In this document: positions 1-8,798 of the stretch, in pieces
Layout of the letters: each line of letters opens with the position of its first letter
Numbering within the stretch: position 1 is the first letter of the stretch
From: JAYQKL01 sp049889535
Lineage (GTDB): Bacteria > Pseudomonadota > Alphaproteobacteria > RS24
Reading direction: 5' to 3'
Assembly (NCBI GenBank): GCA_049889535.1
Contig: JBMHDF010000013.1
Span: forward strand, 1 to 64,000
Length of the DNA stretch: 64,000 nucleotides
Translations under genes and position numbers: made by a program
The notes under the pieces: generated by a model
What the model saw: the letters and a program-made list of their open reading frames with translations, nothing else
The model's database searches: none
What the model was told of the DNA's origin: nothing

Positions 1-106
1 TCACCCGTCTGCCACTGTCCACTTCCGAAGAAGCTTCTCGTTCGACTTGCATGTGTTAAGCCTGCCGCCAGCGTTCGTTCTGAGCCAGGATCAAACTCTC
101 AAGTTT
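1..106 (-). rRNA. rrs: 16S ribosomal RNA, 5' end only
   Basis: Read on the minus strand, this stretch carries the universal 16S 5' motif AGAGTTTGATCCTGGCTCAG (complement at 80-99), followed by the conserved run AACGAACGCTGGCGGCAGGC and the CATGCAAGTCGA motif. The wording AACGAACGCTGGCGGCAGGC is typical of alphaproteobacteria. Only about the first 106 bases of the gene are present; the rest lies to the left of the window. The mature 5' end at about 106 was placed by lining up with the E. coli 16S start and may be off by a few bases. Confidence 0.97.
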
Positions 107-485
107 GATTCTAGCAATCGTCACTATTCTAAACGTTCAAAATGAAGATTAAAAAATCTTCGACGAGTTCCCACTCACTTTGCATCTATAAAAGATGCGG
201 AGTGGAAGAAACGTAAACGTTTATCTCAGATATAAATATCCGGTGAGATTGCGTATACTGTTGTCACATTCACCTTACGATGAATGGACTGCCAGGATCC
301 CGCCGTCCACGTTTCTCTTTCATATATCAACAATGTCAAACAGCCTGTTCGTTACCGAACCAAAACAAAGCCAAAGAAACCCTTTGCTATCATAAGAACC
401 GATAGCACCGGCATTTTGAAACTTTGTGTGACCAGAAAACCCGAGCTTTTGCCCAGCGCCGCTAGTTACTGGTATCGCTAGCGGT
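107..485 (-). other. Pre-16S leader of the rRNA operon
   Basis: This is about 380 bases of transcribed spacer between the predicted rRNA transcription start (near 485) and the mature 16S end. No protein is convincing here. Several short perfect inverted repeats suggest a folded leader: GAAGATT/AATCTTC with a four-base loop (144-161), GCTATC/GATAGC (386-406) and CCGCTAG/CTAGCGG (458-483) immediately after the start site. I looked for a boxA antitermination element and did not find a clear one. The 16S processing stem cannot be judged because its 3' partner lies outside the window. Confidence 0.6.
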
Positions 486-491
486 TTCAGG

Positions 492-520
492 GTTATAGAA
501 AGACAAACCTTAACTGTCAA
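492..520 (-). promoter_or_regulatory. Strong sigma-70-type promoter of the rRNA operon
   Basis: On the minus strand a perfect -35 box TTGACA (515-520) is followed by exactly 17 bases and a near-perfect -10 box TATAAC (492-497). The 25 bases upstream of the -35 are very AT-rich with an A-run, as in an UP element. The sequence just after the -10 contains ACCGC close to the expected start. Direction and position fit transcription of the 16S gene. The rest of the stretch up to the next gene (521-809) is AT-rich, and I see no gene in it. Confidence 0.75.
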
Positions 521-809
521 AGGTTTATTTCAACTTTCCTACATTTTTTTTAACTTATTGATATAAATACATAATATAGAGGTAAAAGGCGTATATACCT
601 ACTATATAGCTGATTTTTTTTAAAAAAAATTTATGTTTTTTTTCAGATTTATAGCAATTTTAACGCGTTTTTGCCTATCGACTCGAAAAAAAACACAGAA
701 AACAGCAAAAACTAATCATAAGATTCGGCTGCCTCACCGCGCGTCATTTACCTGTTTTTTGCAAAACAGCCATTCCCCTCAACCAATAATTCTATATATT
801 AAAGCTGAT

Positions 810-2117
810 ATGACGCAAACACCCGCAAACCCCAAAAGCAAAAGCCGGCAAATTTTTGTACTGTGTGCTTTTCTTCTAACCGCTTTTGGGCTTTGGGCTA
901 TTCAAACTTATTTTGAGCCGGACCAAAATGGCACCCGCTTATCAGCACGCCCTGCGCCCGCACGCCCGCATATAGAAAAAGAATGGCTGGCGACACCACC
1001 TATGCAACGCTTCACTGTAACATTGCAAATGGCCAAAGGGGATAATTTGATGAAAATGCTTTTGGCGCAGGGCATTGACTCAGTGACGGCAGATGCCGCC
1101 TTAGACGCATTGAGAGAAATTTATGACCCACGCCAACTCAAAGTCGGGCAAAAAATTCGACTTTATTACCAGCACCAAAATTCAGAACCCAAAAATCAGG
1201 CCATATTTGCAGGGCTTGATTTTATTCCTGCCCCAAGCGAACGGGTGATTGTACGCCATGTTCAGGACAAAGGGTTTCAGGCGGTAGCGGCCAATCGACC
1301 ATTGACCGACAGACCTTTTCTGACAGACACTAAAATTTCTTCCAGCCTATATGCCGATGCCCGCGCAACGGGCATGTCCCCCAAACTGGTGCTTGAATTA
1401 ATCAAGCTGTTTTCATTCACTATCGATTTTCAACGTGAGATTCGCGCAGGCGACCGGCTGGAGGTTCTCTATACGCGTCGCTTCGATGAAAATGGTGATG
1501 TTGCCGATGAAGGGGAAATCCTATTTGCCGCCCTAACCAATAAAGGCGCGCGTAAAGCCTATTGGCGGTTTGAGCGAACCCCTGAAACGATTGGCTATTA
1601 TGACATTGGCGGTGAAAGTCTGGAGCGCCTTTTGATGAAAACCCCGCTTGACGGGGCGCGGCTTTCATCGCGCTATGGCATGCGCAAACACCCTATACTC
1701 GGATATACCCGTCTCCATAAAGGTGTGGATTTCGCTGCCCGTACTGGCACCCCAATTTATGCCGCAGGCGATGGCAAAATACTGGCCATTGGCCGCGATG
1801 GCGATTGGGGAAAGCGCATACGCATTCAACATGAGCAAGGTTATGAAACTTTTTATGCACATCTGAGCCGTTATGCCAAAAATCTCAAACGCGGTGATAG
1901 CGTCAAACAAGGACAAATTATAGGCTATGTAGGGCGCACGGGTCTGGCAACTGGCCCGCATTTGCATTTTGAAGTCTGGCAGGAAACCCAAACCATGAAC
2001 CCGTTAAACCTCAGCTTGCCGCCACGCCATATTATGACCGAAACGGAAACCACTGCCTTTCGTCAAACCCGCAAGGAAATTGACGACACCGTCAAAACGC
2101 TTGCGGCGGGTCTGTAA
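810..2117 (+). CDS. Murein peptidase, M23 family (LytM/MepM-like)
   Basis: Probable zinc endopeptidase acting on peptidoglycan cross-links in the periplasm. The protein is 435 residues from the chosen start. It opens with a short cytoplasmic tail and one membrane segment (about residues 16-33), so it is probably anchored in the inner membrane. The middle contains a LysM/OapA-like region around KVGQKIRLYY. The C-terminal third is a full M23 domain with the zinc ligands in HKGVDFAARTGTP and GPHLHFEVW, plus a catalytic-type His in FYAHLS. A longer reading from 633 is open, but its first 59 residues are basic, have no family resemblance and lack a ribosome site, so the ATG at 810 was preferred; no strong ribosome site is visible there either. 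It converges on clpB with only 11 bases between stops. Confidence 0.88.
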   Translation: MTQTPANPKSKSRQIFVLCAFLLTAFGLWAIQTYFEPDQNGTRLSARPAPARPHIEKEWLATPPMQRFTVTLQMAKGDNLMKMLLAQGIDSVTADAALDALREIYDPRQLKVGQKIRLYYQHQNSEPKNQAIFAGLDFIPAPSERVIVRHVQDKGFQAVAANRPLTDRPFLTDTKISSSLYADARATGMSPKLVLELIKLFSFTIDFQREIRAGDRLEVLYTRRFDENGDVADEGEILFAALTNKGARKAYWRFERTPETIGYYDIGGESLERLLMKTPLDGARLSSRYGMRKHPILGYTRLHKGVDFAARTGTPIYAAGDGKILAIGRDGDWGKRIRIQHEQGYETFYAHLSRYAKNLKRGDSVKQGQIIGYVGRTGLATGPHLHFEVWQETQTMNPLNLSLPPRHIMTETETTAFRQTRKEIDDTVKTLAAGL

Positions 2118-2128
2118 TCATATTCTGC

Positions 2129-4726
2129 TTAAGCAGCAGCTGGCGGGTCTTTACTTAGACACAAATCAGCGTCTTTGACCTCAAGGTAAACCACTTCACC
2201 CGCGCTCACCTCACCTGATAGTAATAAATCCGCCAAACGGTCTTGCACCTCACGCTGTATCACCCGTTTCAAAGGCCGCGCGCCATAGGCTGGTTCAAAG
2301 CCTTTTTGTGCTAGCCATTGGCGGGCTGGTTCGGTCAGTTCAAGATGAATATTTTGCCCACTCGCCAGCGCAATAAGATTCTGCATTTGCACATCCACAA
2401 TTGCCCCCATTTGCTTTTCTTGTAACCGCTCAAACAAAATAAGATCATCAAGCCGGTTCAAAAATTCAGGGCGAAACGCCGCCTTAACCGCGTCCATCAC
2501 CTTGTCGCGTACCGTCTCGACATTTTTATTTGCTGGCAGTTCAACCAAATGCTCGGCACCTAAGTTTGAGGTCAAAATAATCAGCGTGTTTTTGAAATCA
2601 ACCACGCGGCCCTGACCATCGGTTAAACGCCCATCATCCAAGACTTGCAACAGCACATTAAAAACATCGGGATGCGCTTTTTCAACCTCGTCAAACAAAA
2701 CAATCTGATAAGGACGGCGGCGCACGGCCTCGCTTAAGGCACCGCCTTCTTCATAACCCACATAGCCTGGCGGGGCGCCAATCAAACGCGCCACGGAGTG
2801 CTTTTCCATATATTCCGACATATCCAAACGACATATGGCCGTTTCATCATCAAATAAAAACCCTGCCAATGCTTTGGTGAGTTCGGTTTTGCCAACCCCT
2901 GTGGGACCTAAAAACAAAAAAGAACCAATGGGGCGAGACGGGTCCTGTAAACCAGCGCGCGCCCTGCGCACCGCCCGTGACACGGCTGAAACAGCCTCAT
3001 CTTGCCCAACCACGCGCTTATGTAAAGCTGCCTCCATGCCCAGTAATTTCTCGCGCTCGCCGGCCAGCATTTTATCAACCGGCACGCCTGTCCAACGCGA
3101 GACGATTTGCGCAATATGATCCGCCGTCACTTGCTCATCAAGCATAGAACGGCTTTGCGCGTCCTTATCTTGCGCTTCGGCATCGGCTAATTTTTTCTCA
3201 CAATCCGGAATAATGCCATAAGATAATTCACTGGCGCGCTCAAGCTGCCCCTGCCGTTGTGCCTGCTCAAGCTCAATGCGCGCGGCATCTAAATCCTCTT
3301 TTAATTTTTGAATAGACCCAAGCCGCGCTTTTTCTGATTCCCATTGCGTTGTGAGAGCCATTGCTTGCTCCTCAAGACCAACCAGCTCTTCTTCAAGCCT
3401 GACCAAACGCTCTTGCGATAAATCATCTTTTTCCTTTTTCAACGCCTCACGCTCAATCTTGAGCTGTATCACCCGCCGGTCTAGCTCGTCCAATTCCTCT
3501 GGTTTGCTATCCACTTCCATGCGCAAACGCGAGGCGGCCTCGTCCATTAAATCAATCGCCTTATCAGGTAAGAACCGGTCAGTAATATAGCGGTTAGAAA
3601 GTGTGGCAGCGGCAACCAGAGCATTATCAGAAATTGAAACGCCATGATGCATTTCATATTTTTCCTTCAAACCGCGCAAAATAGATATCGTGTCCTCGAC
3701 TTGCGGTTCAGCCACAAAAACAGGTTGAAAGCGCCGCGCCAGTGCCGCGTCTTTTTCAACATGCTTGCGATATTCATCCAATGTGGTCGCGCCGATGCAA
3801 TGCAACTCACCGCGCGCCAAAGCAGGTTTCAGCAAATTTGATGCATCCATCGCGCCTTCACTTGCCCCTGCGCCAATCAAGGTGTGCATTTCATCAATAA
3901 ACAACACCACCTCACCAGCGGCATCAGTTATTTCTTGCAGCACAGCCTTCAAACGCTCCTCAAATTCGCCACGATATTTGGCGCCCGCAATCAGCGCGCC
4001 CATATCTAAGGCAAAAAGTTTTTTATCGCGCAATGTTTCTGGCACATCACCATTGACAATCCGTAAAGCAAGCCCCTCAGCAATCGCGGTCTTACCAACG
4101 CCAGGCTCGCCAATCAACACTGGATTATTCTTGGTCCGTCTCGACAAAACCTGAATCGCGCGCCGAATTTCTTCCTCGCGCCCAATCACCGGATCCAATT
4201 TGCCAGCTCTGGCATCAGCGGTTAAATCGCGCGTGTATTTTTGTAAAGCATCATAAGTTTCTTCTGCCGAAGTCGAGGTGGCTCGACGCCCTTTGCGCAA
4301 ACGCTCAATCGCTTGCGCAAGCTCTTTTTCTCCGCACCCCGCATTGGTTAATAACGCTGCTGCCTTGTTTTTTGTCTTCCCGATAGCTTGCAATAATCGC
4401 TCAACGGTCACAAAATCATCGCCAGCATCAGCTGCAAGCTTTTCGGCGGCAGCAAATGTTTTGGCGGTTTCAGGCGCCATGACTGGTTGCGCCCCAGCCC
4501 CAGAAATTTTCCCAAGACTGGATAATTCTTTTCTCAAAGCCGCACTCAGCGCTTTCATATCCCCGCCCGCATTAGACACTAAATTAGCCGCCAAACCCTG
4601 CGGGTCATCCAAGAGGGTTTTTAAAATATGCAAAGGTTCAAAGCGCGGATGCCCCTCATTTAGAACATATGTTTGCGCTGATTGGATAAACCCTTTGCAT
4701 CTTTCTGTGTATTTTTCAGGATTCAT
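2129..4726 (-). CDS. clpB: ClpB disaggregase (Hsp100)
   Basis: ATP-driven hexameric chaperone that pulls proteins out of aggregates together with DnaK. Its 865 residues are the usual ClpB length. In order: an N-terminal repeat domain, AAA module 1 with Walker A GEPGVGKTA and Walker B VVLFIDE, a long coiled-coil middle domain (about 400-530) rich in Glu/Lys/Arg that separates ClpB from ClpA/ClpC, and AAA module 2 with Walker A GPTGVGKTE and LFDEVEKAHPDVF. No ClpP-binding loop was noted. The start ATG has a strong ribosome site (AAAGGAG, 8 bases upstream). A sigma-32-like promoter lies just upstream, consistent with heat induction, and rpoH itself is in this window. Confidence 0.98.
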   Translation of the reverse strand: MNPEKYTERCKGFIQSAQTYVLNEGHPRFEPLHILKTLLDDPQGLAANLVSNAGGDMKALSAALRKELSSLGKISGAGAQPVMAPETAKTFAAAEKLAADAGDDFVTVERLLQAIGKTKNKAAALLTNAGCGEKELAQAIERLRKGRRATSTSAEETYDALQKYTRDLTADARAGKLDPVIGREEEIRRAIQVLSRRTKNNPVLIGEPGVGKTAIAEGLALRIVNGDVPETLRDKKLFALDMGALIAGAKYRGEFEERLKAVLQEITDAAGEVVLFIDEMHTLIGAGASEGAMDASNLLKPALARGELHCIGATTLDEYRKHVEKDAALARRFQPVFVAEPQVEDTISILRGLKEKYEMHHGVSISDNALVAAATLSNRYITDRFLPDKAIDLMDEAASRLRMEVDSKPEELDELDRRVIQLKIEREALKKEKDDLSQERLVRLEEELVGLEEQAMALTTQWESEKARLGSIQKLKEDLDAARIELEQAQRQGQLERASELSYGIIPDCEKKLADAEAQDKDAQSRSMLDEQVTADHIAQIVSRWTGVPVDKMLAGEREKLLGMEAALHKRVVGQDEAVSAVSRAVRRARAGLQDPSRPIGSFLFLGPTGVGKTELTKALAGFLFDDETAICRLDMSEYMEKHSVARLIGAPPGYVGYEEGGALSEAVRRRPYQIVLFDEVEKAHPDVFNVLLQVLDDGRLTDGQGRVVDFKNTLIILTSNLGAEHLVELPANKNVETVRDKVMDAVKAAFRPEFLNRLDDLILFERLQEKQMGAIVDVQMQNLIALASGQNIHLELTEPARQWLAQKGFEPAYGARPLKRVIQREVQDRLADLLLSGEVSAGEVVYLEVKDADLCLSKDPPAAA

Positions 4727-4764
4727 CTTTTGCTCCTTTCACCTGTTAAGGCCTGTTAATTTTT

Positions 4765-4793
4765 ATATGGGGAGCAAAAGCACAAACAACAAG
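4765..4793 (-). promoter_or_regulatory. Sigma-32 (RpoH)-type promoter of clpB
   Basis: On the minus strand, CTTGTTG (4787-4793) and CCCCATAT (4765-4772) are separated by 14 bases. The E. coli heat-shock consensus is CTTGAAA, 12-14 bases, CCCCATNT, so the -10 element is a full match and the -35 matches at four or five of seven positions. Transcription would start about 30 bases upstream of the clpB ATG. The match and its placement are seen directly; use by RpoH is inferred. Confidence 0.75.
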
Positions 4794-4886
4794 TGGTGTG
4801 CCATAAAATGTAAAAACCCAAACCCAAAAGGCCCTGCAAATCAGCAGGAAAGCCTATAGAAGCTCGGGTTTTATAAGAAAAATAAT

Positions 4887-5393
4887 TTAACTTGCTTTGA
4901 CTTCAGCTGTCTCATCAATAGCAATATTGGTATCTGCTGAAAGCTCAGTTTCTGCTGATGTTTCAGTTTTTGGACGGCGGCGCAAATGGCCACGACGCCG
5001 GCCTTTATTATTTTGTGCAGGCGCCTCATCATCATCCTGACTAAGCGTCAAAGGCTCTTTTTCTTCAGCCGCGCCATTCACATTTTCAGCACTATCAGAA
5101 GCTAGGCTTTCATCAGTGGAAATATCCGTTTCGCCCTCTGGGGCTGCGTCTGAATTGGTTTCATTTTTCACAGGCTGATTAGCAGAAAAAATACGGAAAT
5201 AATGCTCAGCATGTTGGAAATAATTTTCTGCATGCACCGGGTCACCAGCTGTTAAAGCATCACGCGCAAGAGCCACATATTTTTCATAAACAGTTGACGC
5301 ATGGCCCCTGACTTTTACATCTGGCCCATTGCTTTCATAATTACGATTTGCTGGGTTGCCCTGACGTCTATTGCGTCCACGAGAGCGTTTCAT
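4887..5393 (-). CDS. DUF4167 protein, probable RNA-associated
   Basis: A 168-residue protein of a family found mainly in alphaproteobacteria, with no established function. The N-terminal third is highly basic (MKRSRGRNRRQGNPANRNYE) and is followed by the conserved block GHASTVYEKYVALARDAL and AENYFQHAEHYFRI, which defines DUF4167. The C-terminal half is acidic and low-complexity, with a second short basic patch (GRRRGHLRRRPK). Such a layout suggests nucleic-acid binding, but that is inference. In related genomes the gene sits next to prmC/prfA and clpB, as here. It is read in the same direction as prmC, 265 bases downstream; that gap contains only AT-rich sequence with no gene I can support. 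Confidence 0.88.
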   Translation of the reverse strand: MKRSRGRNRRQGNPANRNYESNGPDVKVRGHASTVYEKYVALARDALTAGDPVHAENYFQHAEHYFRIFSANQPVKNETNSDAAPEGETDISTDESLASDSAENVNGAAEEKEPLTLSQDDDEAPAQNNKGRRRGHLRRRPKTETSAETELSADTNIAIDETAEVKAS

Positions 5394-5658
5394 ATTTTTA
5401 TCCTATTCGCCTATTGCAAAATTCTATCTTCATTTGATGTTACGCAATCAATAATCAGTCGAAACGAAAGGTTCCATACTCACCATCTAATTTGCGTGAC
5501 CTCACAAAAATTTCTTAAACCCAACTTTTTTGAAATTGTTGTTGCTCAATTATTTTATGAGAGATGTTCGGGATTTGTTTATTGATTTTACAAAATCAAC
5601 CGAACGAGCAAAACCTACCTAATAAAATAGAAAAACACAAACCCCTTTTTTAAAAAAA

Positions 5659-6561
5659 TTAATGTTTTTTTATTTGTGTGTTTTGCGCCACGATAACGCG
5701 TTCAATACCAGATAAATCCTTATGTATTTCAATGCCTTGCCAATCATCATCCTGCAGCATAGAGACCACTTTACTGGCTTGACCCTGACCAATTTCAAAA
5801 CCCACCCAAGCATAGGGCGCACAAAAATGACGCATTTTTTCAATGATGTGCCGGTATTCCGACAAGCCATTTTCATCAGCGAAGAGCGCAAGGGCGGGGT
5901 CATAAAGCCGAACCTCTGGCGCCAATTGCGCCTCCTCACAACGCGCAATATAAGGCGGGTTGGCCATGATGAAATCAAATTTGCCACGCACCGCAGCAAA
6001 CCAATTTGACTGGCGAAACGATGCCCGCGCGCGTAAATTCAAGCAAGATGCATTGATACAAGCCTGCCTGATGGCGCCACGACTTTGGTCAACACCCAAC
6101 CCCTGCGCTTGTTCAACCTCATGCAAAAATGCCAGCAGCAAACACCCTGACCCAGTGCCAAGATCTAAAACCTTTGGCTGCTTGGTCTGTGCTGATGCCT
6201 GTCGATATTTATCAACCATGACAGAAACAAGGATTTCACTATCAGGGCGCGGGTCCAATGTGGCTGGAGACAATCGGAAAGGCAGGCCGTAAAACTCCCG
6301 ATGATTGAGAATGCGCGAAACAGGCTTGCGTGCCAATCTTTGCGCCATCATATGGTCAAGGCGTTGCGCCTCTTGCGCGCTCAATATCATCTCGCCCCGC
6401 GCAATCAGTTCCACTTCATCACACCCACAGGCCGTGCGCAGCAACACACGCGCATCTAAAGCAGGGCTGGCCAATTTGGCCGCTTCAAAACAGGTCGAGA
6501 GTTGGCGCAAAGCCGCTTCACGCGACAACCCCTCAAAATTTTTTATTATTTGATTAGCCAT
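5659..6561 (-). CDS. prmC: PrmC, release-factor glutamine N5-methyltransferase
   Basis: Methylates the glutamine of the GGQ motif in release factors such as PrfA, raising termination efficiency. About 300 residues, the usual size. The SAM-binding signature VLDLGTGSGCLLLAF and the catalytic NPPY loop (FIMANPPYIA) are both present. The N-terminal helical domain contains the DARVLLR segment typical of HemK/PrmC. The start was set at the ATG inside the end of prfA (an 8-base overlap reading ATGGCTAA), because the product then begins MANQIIKNFEG and is translationally coupled to its substrate gene. The longer reading upstream would overlap prfA much more and has no support. Confidence 0.95.
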   Translation of the reverse strand: MANQIIKNFEGLSREAALRQLSTCFEAAKLASPALDARVLLRTACGCDEVELIARGEMILSAQEAQRLDHMMAQRLARKPVSRILNHREFYGLPFRLSPATLDPRPDSEILVSVMVDKYRQASAQTKQPKVLDLGTGSGCLLLAFLHEVEQAQGLGVDQSRGAIRQACINASCLNLRARASFRQSNWFAAVRGKFDFIMANPPYIARCEEAQLAPEVRLYDPALALFADENGLSEYRHIIEKMRHFCAPYAWVGFEIGQGQASKVVSMLQDDDWQGIEIHKDLSGIERVIVAQNTQIKKH

Positions 6562-7624
6562 CTTGTTCAGCAGCAAGTCGGCGCGTTTGGTCCTCAGCAA
6601 TTAGCGTGTCCAACAATTCGTTTAACCCGTCACCAGCCAGAATTTTTTCTAATTTATGCAATGTCAAATTTATCCGGTGGTCAGTGACCCGCCCTTGTGG
6701 GAAATTATAAGTCCGAATGCGTTCAGAGCGATCGCCACTGCCTACTTGTGATTTGCGGTCTGCAGAGCGCTCGGACTCAATCCGTTGGCGTTCAATCTCA
6801 AACAAGCGCGCGCGCAAAACCTGCATAGCCTTCGCGCGGTTTTTATGCTGTGATTTTTCATCTTGCTGGCTCACCACCAAGCCACTTGGAATATGCGTGA
6901 TACGCACCGCGCTATCTGTTGTGTTAACAGATTGCCCGCCCGGGCCGCTGGCGCGAAACACATCGACACGCAAATCTTTTTCATCAATGACCACATCAAC
7001 ATCTTCAGGCTCTGGCAAAACTGCCACTGTTGCGGCTGATGTATGAATGCGCCCACTGCTCTCGGTTTCTGGCACACGCTGCACGCGATGCACCCCGCTT
7101 TCAAATTTTAACATCGCAAACGCACCCTGCCCACGAATGGCCGCAACAGCCTCTTTATAACCCCCAACGTCACCCTCAGATTGGCTTATCATTTCGGTTT
7201 TAAATCCGGTCAATTCAGCATAGCGCAAATACATGCGCAACAAATCGCCGGCAAACAGAGCTGCCTCGTCACCACCTGTGCCAGCCCGCACCTCCAAAAT
7301 CACATTCATATCGTCCGCGGCGTCTTTGGGCAGTAATAAGATTTGTAGCTCTTGCTCCATTTCTGGTAAGCGCGCCTGCAAATCCGGTAACTCACTTTGG
7401 GCAAGGGCTTTCATTTCCGCATCGTCGCCATCAATCAAAGATTTCAAATCTTCAATTTCATTCAACACATCGCGATAAGCACTCACAGCCTCAACCAGAG
7501 GAGACAGTGCCGCATATTCTTTGGACAATTCCACAAAACGCTCCGGCGGCAATTCGCCATTCATTTCTTCTTGCAATTTTTCCGCGCGCAACAAAATAGT
7601 GTCGAGACGATCAGCTGGTATCAT
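6554..7624 (-). CDS. prfA: Peptide chain release factor 1
   Basis: Recognises UAA and UAG stop codons and triggers release of the finished peptide. 356 residues, standard length. The peptidyl-hydrolase motif GGQ lies in RASGPGGQSVNTTDSAVR, and its glutamine is the expected target of the neighbouring PrmC. The stop-codon recognition region contains PETESSGRIHTSAATVAV, where RF1 members are expected to carry the PxT-type element. It overlaps ispG upstream by four bases (ATGA) and prmC downstream by eight, so the three are almost certainly co-translated. Confidence 0.98.
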   Translation of the reverse strand: MIPADRLDTILLRAEKLQEEMNGELPPERFVELSKEYAALSPLVEAVSAYRDVLNEIEDLKSLIDGDDAEMKALAQSELPDLQARLPEMEQELQILLLPKDAADDMNVILEVRAGTGGDEAALFAGDLLRMYLRYAELTGFKTEMISQSEGDVGGYKEAVAAIRGQGAFAMLKFESGVHRVQRVPETESSGRIHTSAATVAVLPEPEDVDVVIDEKDLRVDVFRASGPGGQSVNTTDSAVRITHIPSGLVVSQQDEKSQHKNRAKAMQVLRARLFEIERQRIESERSADRKSQVGSGDRSERIRTYNFPQGRVTDHRINLTLHKLEKILAGDGLNELLDTLIAEDQTRRLAAEQDG

Positions 7625-8739
7625 AATTTATTTTCCTCTGGCGCATCTGCCCGCATTTGAACAGCCTTGTCTTCCACAAGCGCAACCAAATGGTCAATCA
7701 TTTCTTCATTACTCTTCTTATGGTCAGGGCGTCCAGCCACATAAACCATGCCCGACCCAGCACCGCCGCCAGTGAAACCAATATCGGTTTCACGCGCCTC
7801 GCCCGGCCCATTCACAACACAACCTATAATGGACAGAGTAATCGGTTCAGATATATGCGCCAAACGTTGCTCTAGTTTTTGCACTGTCTCAATCACATCA
7901 AAACCCTGTCGCGCACATGATGGGCATGAAATAATCGTCACCCCACGATGGCGCAAGCCAAGCGACTTTAACATCTCAAAGCCCACTTTGATTTCATCAA
8001 CCGGGTCTGATGACAAAGACACACGGATTGTATCACCTATGCCCTCCATCAGTAATGCGCCCAATCCAATCGAGGATTTGACAGTGCCGGTCATCAAGCC
8101 ACCCGCTTCCGTAATACCAATATGTAATGGGCAGTCCACAGCATCAGCAAGCTGACGATAGGCAGCTAGGCTGAGAAAAATATCTGACGCCTTGACGCTG
8201 ATTTTATAATTATGAAAATCATGGTCTTGTAAAATTTTCACATGATCCAATGCGCTTTCCACCATCGCTTCGGGGCATGGCTCAGCATATTTTTCAAGTA
8301 AATGTTTTTCAAGAGAGCCAGCATTGACCCCAATGCGTATAGCGCATTCATGATCGCGCGCGGCCGTGATAACCTCTTTCACCCGCGCAGCATTGCCGAT
8401 ATTGCCGGGATTGATGCGTAAACAGGCCGCCCCCGCTTTGGCGGCCTCAATCGCGCGCTGATAATGGAAATGAATATCGGCAATAATCGGCACTTGGCTC
8501 GCTTGCACAATTTCAGGCAAAGCCTGTGTTGATGCTTCATCTGGACATGAAACACGCACCATATCCGCGCCGGCTTCTTCAAGAGCACGAATTTGGGCTA
8601 TTGTGGCCTGCGCATCAGCTGTCAGCGTATTGGTCATAGACTGAACGCTTATCGGCGCATCACCGCCAACCAAAACATTGCCAACTTTAATTTGGCGCGA
8701 AGCTCGACGATTAATATCGCGCCAAGGACGTATGCCCAT
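7621..8739 (-). CDS. ispG: IspG (GcpE), HMB-PP synthase
   Basis: Iron-sulfur enzyme of the MEP isoprenoid pathway that converts the cyclic diphosphate MEcPP to HMBPP. 372 residues. The N-terminal barrel contains VGGDAPISVQSMTNT and RINPGNIG. The C-terminal domain holds the cluster ligands in SCPSCARQGFD and GCVVNGPGEA, which are family hallmarks. The start has an AAAGGG ribosome site. It is preceded at 59 bases by the rodZ-like gene, the common alphaproteobacterial order, and runs into prfA with an ATGA overlap. Confidence 0.97.
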   Translation of the reverse strand: MGIRPWRDINRRASRQIKVGNVLVGGDAPISVQSMTNTLTADAQATIAQIRALEEAGADMVRVSCPDEASTQALPEIVQASQVPIIADIHFHYQRAIEAAKAGAACLRINPGNIGNAARVKEVITAARDHECAIRIGVNAGSLEKHLLEKYAEPCPEAMVESALDHVKILQDHDFHNYKISVKASDIFLSLAAYRQLADAVDCPLHIGITEAGGLMTGTVKSSIGLGALLMEGIGDTIRVSLSSDPVDEIKVGFEMLKSLGLRHRGVTIISCPSCARQGFDVIETVQKLEQRLAHISEPITLSIIGCVVNGPGEARETDIGFTGGGAGSGMVYVAGRPDHKKSNEEMIDHLVALVEDKAVQMRADAPEENKL

Positions 8740-8798
8740 TATTTACCCTTTGGTTTCATTAAATTAAATTTCAAGTCTATGTGTCACATTTAGCCGCG

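Noticed and set aside
633..809. N-terminal extension of the M23 peptidase
   Set aside because: The added 59 residues are not family-like, the DNA is of AT-rich intergenic character, and there is no ribosome site.
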